A stretch of DNA of 64,000 bases from Rhipicephalus microplus (lineage: Eukaryota > Arthropoda > Arachnida > Ixodida > Ixodidae), in NCBI RefSeq assembly GCF_043290135.1, contig NW_027464604.1, positions 627,501 through 691,500 on the forward strand. Reading direction: 5' to 3'. The position numbers and the translations under genes were made by a program. Positions within the stretch are counted from its first letter, which is position 1. The number at the start of each line of letters is the position of its first letter. This document shows, in pieces, positions 55,201 to 64,000 of the stretch. The notes under the pieces are model-generated. The model ran no database searches and was not told the DNA's origin. It saw only the letters and a program-made list of their open reading frames with translations.

Positions 55201-55887
55201 TTCCACCCGGAGTTCTATGATGCTGTGGTCGCTTCCCAAGTTCTCCTGTAAGTTGGACCACTCGACCACCGCATTTCTAGTGAAGCTGAGATCAGGCATC
55301 GTGTCTCTGGCGACCGAGTTTCCCAGCCTCGTGGGAAAACGCGGGTCGGAGATAAGCGTTAGGTTTGAGTCTATACTGGCTGCAACTAGATTGGCCCCTT
55401 TCTTTGTCCTCGTAACATAGCCCCAAGACGGATGGGGAGCGTTGAAATCCCCAGCTACTATTAAAGGGTGCGATCTGGCGGCAGCTGCGACCCTATGAAG
55501 GAGTGAGCGGATATTATGTTTATAAGCCGAAGGAGGGCTATACAGGTTAAAAACGAATATGTTGCTTCGGATTTTGCCGTTGGGGATGATTTCAATTAAT
55601 TGTGCCTCAAGACCGGATCTCTTATCCGAGTCGCAAATTTTGACTTCGTGCTGCTCAAAGGAGGTATCTTTCCTGACCAACGTGGCGATACCTCTGCCAT
55701 TTGCGCCTTTTTGGCTAATCGAACGGTAGCCCGAGAGAACTACCTTCTCGCTAAGTGTTTCCTGCAAGAGCAAGACGGGCGGCATTGACGCCTGTGCTTT
55801 GATGAGCTGCAGTAGAGCAGCTTTACGCCTTAAGAAACTTGCGCGATTCCACTGCCAGATAGTTATGTTTCCGGTTTGGCCCGCCAT
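52300..55887 (-). pseudogene. LINE-D ORF2: endonuclease, reverse transcriptase and RNase H
   Basis: One frame runs from ATG 55885-55887 to TGA/TAG-type stop at 52300-52302, interrupted once by TAA 53200-53202. Residues 1-230: APE endonuclease (LLLQETL, VAGDFNAPHPSWG near 146, GSDHSIIEL near 219). About 450-720: reverse transcriptase (LRPISLTSCLSKVAEH, GFRPSLSTQD, GTPQGAVISPLLFN). Motif A reads LALGLTKAFDTV with Gly (GGC, 54175-54177) where Asp is expected, and motif C reads YADNITIW with Asn (AAC, 53893-53895). After the stop: RNase H (TFVDAA, AEQAAVAL, NTDSRAAV, IAHDCARG) and CPDCGEFCSLSHMLWQCP. It encoded target-primed retrotransposition; this copy should be polymerase-dead even without the stop. 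Confidence 0.9.
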
Positions 55888-55895
55888 TTTGAATA

Positions 55896-57646
55896 TTATT
55901 GAAGGAAAATAGCCTGCGGCGAACTCGTAGCGTCCGAATCCTGCTGCACTATCTTGGCTTTTGCAATCGTACCAGTGTTGGTCGTCTTGAGTTTGCTAGA
56001 GTCAATCATTTTCATTTTAGATTCGAGGATTCCTACTCGACGTGTCAGGTGGGAGACGCTCCCGTCCATACGTTCGATTGTGCTAGATTGAATGGCTAAG
56101 GCGCCTCTCTCACCTGCTTGAGCGATTCCTCAATCGCCGTTAAAGACGCGAGTACATTTTTCTCAGGGACCTGAGCGGGGGACTCGTCACTTTGCATTGC
56201 CACGCTTTCCGCGATCGCGGGGGGCGAAACGGCCTTGTGCTTATTCGACCCTCCTGCTTGAACCGGTATGGGTGTGGCTACTTCACGGGGTTCACGCGAG
56301 TTGCGGAAGAGCTCGAACTCGGCCCTCAGCGTTCGTAGTGCTTCTTTAAGTTCTGCATTTTCTTTTTTAAGCATTAAAATCTCGGATTGTTCTCTTTTTT
56401 GCTCTGGTAAAATGCCCTGCGTTACCTTTTGGCCGCTTGGGATGTTCATCCTGGCCTTGTCCGCCCAAGACATTTGCTTCTGAACGCAGCCCTTGGAACC
56501 CGATCGTCCTCTCGAACGGGAGCGACTGCTGCCCTTGTCACGCCCTCTGGAGCGAGAGTGCGATTTGCTGCCGGAGCGTCCTCTGGAGCGGGAGCGTCCT
56601 CTAGATGCCGATCTGCTGCGATGAGCGCTGGAGAATGATTCTTCTTCCGCCAGTCCTTCTTCGCCTCCAGCTGTGTCGGAGCCACGCCGCGCGCGCCTAC
56701 GGCGGCGCCGCCGTCTTTGGCGCACGATGTAGGGCACTTGGAAGCGCTTTCTGCACTTGCGGTCCGCCGTTGGGTGCGCTCCGCCACAGATGGCACACGT
56801 GGGATCACACTGATGATCCGGTGATGGTGACTGCATGCCGCATCCGCGGCATTTCTTCTGTTCATCGCCCTTGGGGCAAACATCGGACCTGTGGCCCAAA
56901 TCACCACATGCATAGCACACGTCCACTTGCCTGCGATACAAGGAACAAGGGTATCGAACACCATCACACACGACGTGCTGGGGGACCTTTTGTCCGTCAA
57001 ACAACACGATCACTGTTGGTGTCTTCTTGATTCTTCGAACCCCCAGAGCGTCAGGGTTCCTCCGGTGGACGATCATCTCTGTCAGTTCTGCGTCACTGAG
57101 ATCCACGTTGATTCCACGGATCACTCCTTTACATGTGTTGTCAGACGCAGCCACGTAAGCCACCAAGCCTATGACAGTCGAGCCCATACTTATCTCTTGA
57201 ACCCTGGCGTAGGCGCGCGCATTCGCCTCGAACGGCGTGGCAACGACGAAAATGTTCTGGAAGGGGTTCGTGCACAGCGTGTCGTCGAACACCTGCTCTG
57301 CTGTTAGGGAAGCCGCCTTTGCGAGCGAGCGCTTGAAGATAAGAAGGTCTGTCTTCTTGACATTCATCCCTCCACGTGGCCGTATAATGGTTTTAAAGTG
57401 ATCCCTGGGAAGGTTTGGGATCCTGGAAGCTTTCACAACACGCCTCAACACGTTCTGTGAGGCGGCAGTGCGGGAGCCGCCTTTACCGCTTCCTGTCGCT
57501 GACGTGGGCGCATTACCAGCGTTACAATCCGCCCGCTCGGCAAGTTTCTTCTTCTTGCTGGCTACTTCAATCCATCCCGCGCACTCCGCTTCTTCCGGAT
57601 TGATGTCCATGCCTTCTACAACCGACACATTGGGGTTGGAGGCCAT
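55896..57646 (-). pseudogene. LINE-D ORF1: gag-like protein with zinc knuckles and RS-rich tail
   Basis: ATG 57644-57646 opens 516 codons to TAG 56096-56098. About residues 80-230 form the RNA-binding part typical of I-type ORF1 (FKTIIRPRGGMNVKK, NIFVVATPFEANARAYA). About 243-300: CYACGDLGHRSDVC plus two further Cys/His clusters. About 306-318: an Arg run. About 336-390: Arg-Ser repeats, then a coiled coil (LKKENAELKEALRTL). Just before the stop the frame appears to shift: another frame continues ALAIQSSTIERMDGSVSHLT to TAA 55896-55898. If so, ORF1 and ORF2 are only 8 nt apart, fitting termination-reinitiation coupling. It would package element RNA. Confidence 0.85.
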
Positions 57647-57870
57647 TCTTCAGCTCGACGACGCGTTAGGCGTCGTCGCAACGCTGTTGCAGCGCCCGAG
57701 AAACGCGTCGATGCGCGAGGCGTCTGCGTGGCGTGGGTAAAAGTCCTGGGGATGTCCAAAAATTTCACCCACCGGTAAGATGTTGGTATCTGCTGGTTCA
57801 CTACAACAAACGGCGTCGAATGATGCACAGTTCTTGCTAGTTGAGGCAAAAAAGCCGTGCCAGAACACTT
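57647..57870 (-). promoter_or_regulatory. LINE-D 5' leader, presumed internal promoter
   Basis: The 224 bp between the target duplication and the ORF1 ATG correspond to the leader that in complete LINEs carries the promoter. Assigned by position only. Confidence 0.4.
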
Positions 57871-57883
57871 TGGAGCTTGAAGG
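57871..57883. repeat. 13-bp target duplication of LINE-D, right copy
   Basis: Exact copy of 52206-52218. Confidence 0.85.
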
Positions 57884-58499
57884 GTTGCACCACCCGCCTC
57901 GCCCACGCCCATGTCTACACTTCATTCATTGAACACTGTGCTGAGAACTAGTTGAATAAATGCGCAGATTTGTTTCCTTCCGCATCCTATACCACTGCAT
58001 AAAAGATTCTCACATTGTGAAAAGAAGGTATTTTGATTCGTTTGAAGGAAAGTTACATTCAAAGCATGACAGATACTTAGAAAAGCGGTTTCATGCAATC
58101 GCAACAAGAAAACTCGAAGCAGAGGTGCTTCTTTTTTGTGCAGCGTATAGTGTAAAAGTAAGATCGGATTCGGAAAAAGCGAAATGTGTGACGTGCGTCA
58201 CTGCTTGCTCATTGTTCAAAGAAAGAAGGTTTCATAAAGTATGACGTAGCCAACAACAGCAACAAACTGCTGCATCTTAATTTAAAAAAAAAGCAAAGTG
58301 CTGCGAATTTACGGTAGAACATGGACATAGATTGAAATACGCACTATTTTTTTATGAAGGCAAAATAAAAACTACTTTGCAAAACGCTTTGCATTCATCG
58401 GGATGTCGACACATCTGTGTAGTGTCATTTATGCTATTTGGATGAAAATCCCTGAATTTCAACAAATTAATAAACCTGTGGCAGAAGAGCCTTTTGAAT
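57884..58499. other. Unassigned DNA
   Basis: The flank of the LINE-D site; a 94-codon plus-strand frame (57960-58244) has no identifiable domain. Confidence 0.4.
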
Positions 58500-58662
58500 T
58501 TTCAGTTTCGGTTTCTGTGCCGCCGACGCCGCCGCCGGCAACGAAAATTGGCCGCACGCCGCCGCCGATGAAAAAACCGGCGTGCGCTGACAACGCCGCC
58601 GCCGCCGACTCTGGACGACCCCCACGCCGCCGCCGGTCGAAATCGCCTCGGCGCACACCTCT
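58500..58662 (+). repeat. GCC-rich trinucleotide-type repeat
   Basis: Repeated GCCGCCGCCG runs alternate with AACGAAAATTGG and GATGAAAAAACC spacers, ending CGGCGCACACCTCTAC. An inverted relative is at 38866-38975. It lies directly against the second satellite block. Confidence 0.7.
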
Positions 58663-58667
58663 ACCTG

Positions 58668-59975
58668 GGTTAGGTTAGGTTGAGTTATGTTCAAGCTAGG
58701 TAGCATCGTGAAACTACCGAAAACGACATCTAACGAGATAGTGTTGTAGCGAGTGCAAAACTGCGATAGGTGAAATATTGTGAAAGCACAAAAAACGGCA
58801 TAGAACTAGCCAGATACTGCGTCTTGTACCGTTACAAGTGCGAAACTGCTATGTTGTGATATTCTCGTGAAAGCGCATGCAAGCATCGTGAAACCTTAAA
58901 GAACGATGTCATTAGCGAGATACAGCGTTCTGTACTGTACTAAGTTGGTGAAAAACTGTGAGGTCATGAAAATATCGTAGTTCTGAACGAAACAGTGTAA
59001 CAGAGCGTTTTTAGATACAAAAGCGAAGGTTAGGTAAAGTTATGAAGCGTCATAAAACCACATTAAACAATGTCAGCTATTAAGATTCAGTGTTTTTCAT
59101 CTTTACAAGTCGGAAACTGCGATATCTTATGTGAAAGCGCATGATACCGTCATAATGTTGCAGAAAGCATTGTAAAGTAGCGAGTAAAACGTTTTCTAAC
59201 GATAGAAGTGCTAAGGTTAGGTTAGAGTAAGTTAGTTTAAGCTAGGTAGCGTCGGGAAACCACCAAAAACGACGTCATCTAACGAGATAGTGTTGTTTTA
59301 TTGCGAGTACGAAACTGCAATAGGTGAAATGTTGTGAAAGCACACAAAACGGCATGAACAAGCCAAATACTGCGTGTTGTACCGTTACAAGTGCGAAACT
59401 GCTATGTTGTGATATTCTCGTGAAAGCGCATGCAAGCATCGTGAAACCTTAAATAACGATGTCTTTAGCGAGATACAGCGTTCTGTACTGTACTACGTTG
59501 GTGAAAAACTGCGAGGTCATGCAAATATCGTAATGGTGAACGAAACAGTGTAACAGAGCGTTTTTAAATACAAGTGTGAAGGTTAGGTTAGGTTAAGTTA
59601 TGAAGCGTCATAAAACCACATTAAACAATGTCGGCTATTGAGATGCAGTGTTTTTCACCATTACAAGTCGGAAACTGCGATATCTAAAGTGAAAGCGCAT
59701 GAAACCGTCGTAATGTTTCAGAAAGCATTGTAAAGTAGCGAGTAAAACGTTTTCTATTGCTAGAAGTGCGAAGGTTAAGTTAGGTTGAGTTATGTTATTT
59801 TAAGCTAGGTAGCGTCGTCAAACTACTGAAAACGACGTCATCTAACGAGATAGTGTTGTTTTGTTGCGAGTGCAAAACTGCGATATGTGAAAGATTGTGA
59901 AAGCACACAAAACGGCGTGAACTAGCCAGATACTGCGTTTTTTACTGTTACAAGTGCGAAACTGCTATTTTGTTC
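58668..59975 (+). repeat. Satellite array, block 2 copy (about 2.3 units)
   Basis: Unit starts at about 58690, 59238 and 59800. Same unit as 20246-21567, ending at the same point (TATTTTGT then TCGAGCACAACC). This shows that the satellite edge was carried along in the duplication. Confidence 0.9.
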
Positions 59976-60871
59976 GAGCACAACCATTCCATTAGATGAG
60001 AATCGATGACATGCAGAACCCACGTGGCTAATATGTAATTGTTATCACAATGTAATCGACAAAGTAATGCTGTAAACAGCAGCAGAGGCAAGCATGAGTA
60101 GTCGTGGTGCAACTTTGAAGCTCGTGCAAAGGCCATTTTGTCTGTGCCTGCATTCACACGGTGCCAAAACCGTTTCATTCTGGCATGGCATGAGAGAGCG
60201 TGCTGTGATGAGCGCATATGCTGTCCCACATCTGGATAGAACGGAGAACATAAACAGGCATTTCTTTGTGAGCAGCGAAATGAGCAGCAGATCTGGCCCT
60301 TCACGTCAGCCACGAGGAAGCCAAATAACATAGAAGTTAATCTCCTGCAAATAATATTTTTCTGGCATCCCACTTTCCTCAGGCTGAGCAACATGGCACA
60401 CGAAAATTTGTTGGCATTTCCGCCCCTATCTGCCACCACACGTTAATATGGACATTCCGTGCCTTCACAGGTGGAGCGTGCCGAGCCTTCAACATTGGAG
60501 AGCTGTTGACCTGTGGTCTGCATTCCAAGACTTGTTTAGGTCAGTGTGTTGGCTATCGCTTGGACACCAGTGCTAGTACAGAGTGGCAAGTTTCGAAATG
60601 TCTCGTAAATGCTTTCTATTCATAAAAACCAGAAAAGCTGAAATCTCAAAGTGACGCTTTCCTTAAGGGTTGAGCACCTTAACCATATCTGTCTGTCAGT
60701 CGGTCTGTGTAGTATCTATCTGATCGATCGATTTATTCTAGCCTATTAAGTTTGGGTGCTCTGTGATCATCTCCTTAACTTGACACCTTAGGTCAGCAAC
60801 TCACTTATGAGTCAACTTAGTCGAGACTCACTCATACTCAAATAAGCCATGTGCTTGAGTGAGTAGGGGTG

Positions 60872-60886
60872 AGTAATATTTTAGCG
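60872..60886. repeat. 15-bp target duplication of the block 2 SINE, left copy
   Basis: AGTAATATTTTAGCG; the right copy is 61052-61066 with one difference. Confidence 0.85.
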
Positions 60887-61051
60887 CGGCTGCATTTCCG
60901 ATGGAGGCGGAAATGTTGTAGGCCCGTGTGCTCAGATTTGGGTGCACGTTAAAGAACCCCAGGTGGTCAAAATTTCCGGAGTCCTCCACTACGGCGTCTC
61001 TCATAATCATATGGTGGTTTTGGGACGTTAAACCCCACAAATCAATCAATC
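60887..61051 (+). mobile_element. Tick-type SINE, 5'-truncated, absent from block 1
   Basis: Contains the SINE body GGAGGCGGAAATGTTGTAGG, then TTAAAGAACCCCAGGTGG, CTCATAATCATATGG and an AATCAATCAATC tail. The tRNA-like head seen at 50193-50430 is missing. It has a 15-bp duplication with one mismatch, and block 1 has the unoccupied site. Confidence 0.9.
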
Positions 61052-63373
61052 AGTAATAATTTAGCGAGCTTCATGTCGAGCGAGTCTGGTTTAAGAAAAC
61101 TTTGGTGGGTTAGAATGAGCCCCAGGCGCGAAGTATGTATAAGTGAGTTTGAGTGAGCTCTAATTTTTTGCCAACTAATGTTTGACATGAATCAAAACTT
61201 GCATGACAGGAAAGAGTATGTTATAAAAGAGTTTGATTCAGCAATTCACTGACATTTGGTTTCTATAATATACAAGATGTATTTTACACTACTTACAAAT
61301 ACGTTAGAGAGCCAAGAATCTATGGTTGACTGTTTTCGAAAAGCCTCTTGTCACTGTCTTTTCGACCACTGATTCACCCTGCACCGACCGCTTGTCTTCC
61401 TCTATTGCTTGCTGCACCGCGTAGTGTACCAAGGGTCGGTAATGCAGTTTCCTTTACATATTGGGCGTGAGGCCCACCACCGGAGGCGCGAGTGCTGAAA
61501 TCGCTGTGTCGTGCAGGGTTGGATCACGTGATCTCGCCTCGCACTGGCAAAGGAAAGCTGGCGGTTGCATGTGTGATTCTACCGTGACTTTGCGGGGTCT
61601 TCATTTTCGAACAGCGTTGTTTTGCTCTGGCTTCATGTGTGCGGACTTCTGCAGACAGACTACACAATCCGGAAAGGCAGCAAAATTTACCGGCGACATG
61701 CCACAGTGCGCTACATACGTGAAGGTACTCTCACGGCGGCTTGCAGTGCCATTGTCTCCTCTCTCTTTTTGTGTTTTGGTTGTTATCAACAATGCGGTTA
61801 ACATGAGCACCGACCATGAATGCTCGCATAAAAGCGGAACATTTAGGTTTCCGCACGGGAACCCTGTCACAACTAATAATGAATGTGCGAAAAGTCCAAT
61901 TATATATATTTCAAAATAGAATATAGGTGTGTGTATCTGGGGGAAGTTGCTGTCATTGTCATTACACTCAAGAATGTGCCCCGTTGTTGTCCGATTTGTG
62001 AGGGAGTCTAGATATAGCCCGGAAGTTCAATTCTTTTCCCTTTATTTTGGTAATGTCACCTTATTCCAGTCTATTTCTTTGCAGTTGCTTCTGTTTGTTC
62101 GGCCAGCACGTTGGACGCAACTTTCCTTCTTACATCATACATGTGTCGCTCCAGTTAGAGCTACTTTTCTCGCCAAGGTAACCTAACAGTAGCCTGTGCC
62201 ACTCTCACCCTCCTCCCCGGCTCTCGTTCTCTATGTGTGTACTCGACCACACTGGTTTCCGTCCACCAGTAGCGTAGCCAGGGGGTGGCACACCAGGCCC
62301 ATGCCTCTGCCCTCCCAATATTTTCCTATGGAATATAGGGGAGCAGAAAATAACGGTGTACCACATCTACTTGCATAGCTGGGACCCATTCAATCGAGGT
62401 GACGCCCCTTCGAAAAAATTTCTGGCATGGCCTCTGCCATCTGTGTCCTCAGCTCACAGGGTTCTTTGCTTATAGATTACGTCTGTAGGATGGGCCCATA
62501 GCAACTGTCACTTCCTCTCAATGCTGTTCTGATCTACAGGCAAAAATTTGGTAAGCTTCGAAAACTGATTCATCTACTAAGAGCTGCCATGAAATATTGC
62601 ACAGTCGTTGAATAAAGCTTAAAAGAAAAAAAAAACTGGACACTCCCTATTTTATTGAAAGCTCTGAGCCACCCGCCCCTTTTTTTTGTCTTGAAGTTGC
62701 GTCGTCCTGGCCACGGTCCTGGCGATGGACATTTGCAGTACTGTCACTAGGTCAACGGGTGCACGCCATTGTTACTTTACCTGGTCGAACGCGCCTTAGA
62801 GGAAGAGATGAAGTGATACCTAACCCCACGGTGGGGAAAAAAACAAGGTGGGAATTCGGGGAAGGGGAGGTGTAGTGATTCGAACATTTCTTGGTTTGGA
62901 ATTCTAACCCGTGCAGGGAATCCTGAATAGGCCACCTTTACCATTTTACACCGGTGCTTTATGAAAAAGCGTATTGAGATTTGGAAGGGGCTGTTATCCC
63001 TAGTCACGGGACACTGCACATAATGTTCACTTACTCATGCGTTTGTTCGCTGCCTAATGATCAGTATCAGTGTAATCACTGATGTCTAAATATGCTTCTG
63101 GAAATAATTTGGATCAGTGTATGACATTTCTGCTTCCTGAAAAACAAAACTAAATTGTGCACCAGTTTTTTTTTCTTTTACCACCTCTGCTCTTCGGTTT
63201 CAGGAATCTCCCAAATCTCATGGTCACAAGCTTGGCAGATCCATATTTAAATTCACAGAGTCTGTCAAATGGTTTTACAGGCACAGCAAATGCTAATATG
63301 GACTTTATCGTTGTTGGCTCAGTGGAGTGGTTCAAAATATTACTTTCGTTGAAACATGAGTGCTCATGTTTAC

Positions 63374-64000
63374 TTGCAAGATGTTTCAGCGCGCGAACAA
63401 CCCCCGCAGGGGCGCCTGCACAAGTAGGCGTTTGGTGTGTAGCGACACCACGGACCCGAGCTAACGGGGGAGTTCTGACTCCCTCCCACGCCTAGCCGTG
63501 CGTGGCTTTGCCGTGTCCGGGGAAAAGGGGATCCTGGGGGTTGAGCTGACGCTGGGTGATTGGACCTTTAAGGCCCCCCGGCAGAGGCAACACACCCCTT
63601 TGGCCCCGGCTTCACGTAGACGGCACCCCTGGGCTGACCCACCCAGGGGAAATCGGCAGTCGCCTTTTCCTATCTCTCTCTCCCTACATCTTCGTCTTTA
63701 TCTCTTACTGTTTATCTGTCCTGTCTTCTACTCTCTTCCGTTTACTTCCAAACTTCCTGGCGGCTAGGGTTAACCCTGTGCAAATAGCCTACCTTGGTCT
63801 AGGCGCATTGGGTTATAGTGGCGTTGTACGGCTGGCGTCTGCAGGTTTCAGCATCTGTAAACCTGCAGCGTCCCCTCGTTGGGCTCCGTGGTGGGTGGCC
63901 GCCAACGCTACTGAACAACATACACTTAGCATGCACAAAGCATTCCCTTTACTAAGGGATCGTGCCTCCTCAAAGCGGGTACGCACCGAAGATATCAACT
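63374..64000 (+). mobile_element. LINE-E: 5' end of a LINE, running off the right edge
   Basis: Block 2 homology stops at 63373 and a GC-rich leader begins, with several CCCAGGGG-type short inverted motifs and a CT-rich stretch (63670-63740). I associate this leader with abundant tick LINEs, from memory and unverified. ORF1 starts at 63931. The complete-looking leader suggests a full-length 5' end. Confidence 0.6.
63931..64000 (+). CDS. LINE-E ORF1, first 23 codons
   Basis: ATG 63931 opens MHKAFPLLRDRASSKRVRTE, open to the window edge. The start is chosen because it is the first ATG after the leader with an open frame. Too short for domain assignment. Confidence 0.45.
   Translation, partial: MHKAFPLLRDRASSKRVRTEDIN

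Larger units (their letters stand above)
52219..57870 (-). mobile_element. LINE-D: near-complete two-ORF, RNase H-bearing LINE
   Basis: The minus-strand element is 5652 bp between perfect 13-bp duplications. Order: about 224-bp leader, ORF1 (gag-like, zinc knuckles), ORF2 (endonuclease, reverse transcriptase, RNase H, C-terminal knuckle), short 3' UTR, poly(A)-like AATAAA and a TGTCC repeat tail (ACAGGACAGGACA on the plus strand at 52219). It fits the I-group of RNase H LINEs. It is inactivated by an ORF1 frameshift, an ORF2 stop and two catalytic substitutions. Confidence 0.92.
58668..63373 (+). repeat. Segmental duplication, block 2
   Basis: Direct-orientation partner of 20246-24925, about 38.4 kb away. 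Differences from block 1: a deletion of about 155 bp at 60500, a SINE insertion (60887-61051) and the LINE-E insertion that truncates it at 63373. Substitutions are scattered at roughly 5% by eye. Confidence 0.9.

Noticed and set aside
53231..57740. Plus-strand frames of 120-160 codons over LINE-D
   Set aside because: They are shadows of the minus-strand ORF1 and ORF2.

Overview
This window looks like arthropod, most likely ixodid tick, intergenic DNA that is almost entirely repeats. That is inferred from content. It carries CR1/L2-type and RNase H-type LINEs, Penelope-like elements (PLEs), a pogo/Tigger DNA transposon, MITEs, tRNA-derived SINEs of a type I associate with ticks, and satellite units containing TTAGG-type motifs. 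I found no complete host gene, functional tRNA, rRNA or CRISPR array. Most long open frames are transposon proteins or low-complexity artefacts. A few short open stretches with good splice signals may be host exons.

Layout. 1-730: 3' end of a plus-strand LINE. 784-6692: unassigned DNA with candidate exons. 6693-21567: a satellite array (about 565-bp unit) broken by two insertions. The first (6950-16226) is nested four deep: a minus-strand RNase H LINE (LINE-C) contains a plus-strand CR1/L2-like LINE (LINE-B), which contains a minus-strand LINE (LINE-A), which contains a head-to-head inverted PLE dimer. The second (17086-20245) is an LTR-element-like insertion with TG...CA ends and a 5-bp target duplication. 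21568-24925 is unassigned sequence that, together with the adjacent satellite, is duplicated in direct orientation at 58668-63373; a diverged third copy of part of it lies at 28790-29555. 30761-33339: a pogo/Tigger element disrupted by a MITE and a frameshift. 33488-52205: MITEs, SINEs, two PLE remnants with hammerhead-like motifs, long AT arrays and unassigned DNA. 52219-57870: a near-complete minus-strand LINE (LINE-D) with a 13-bp target duplication, inactivated by a stop and two lost catalytic aspartates. 58668-63373: the second block copy, carrying an extra SINE. 63374-64000: the 5' end of another LINE (LINE-E) running off the edge.

The elements act as independent mobile units. Their value is mainly chronological: target duplications, nesting and an empty SINE site give an insertion order. 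The most unusual points are the quadruple nesting with the perfect PLE inverted dimer, a 2A-like motif ending NPGS in LINE-B ORF1, two hammerhead-like motifs sharing the same extra adenine, and the hierarchical satellite. All similarity statements are by eye; no alignment or database search was run.
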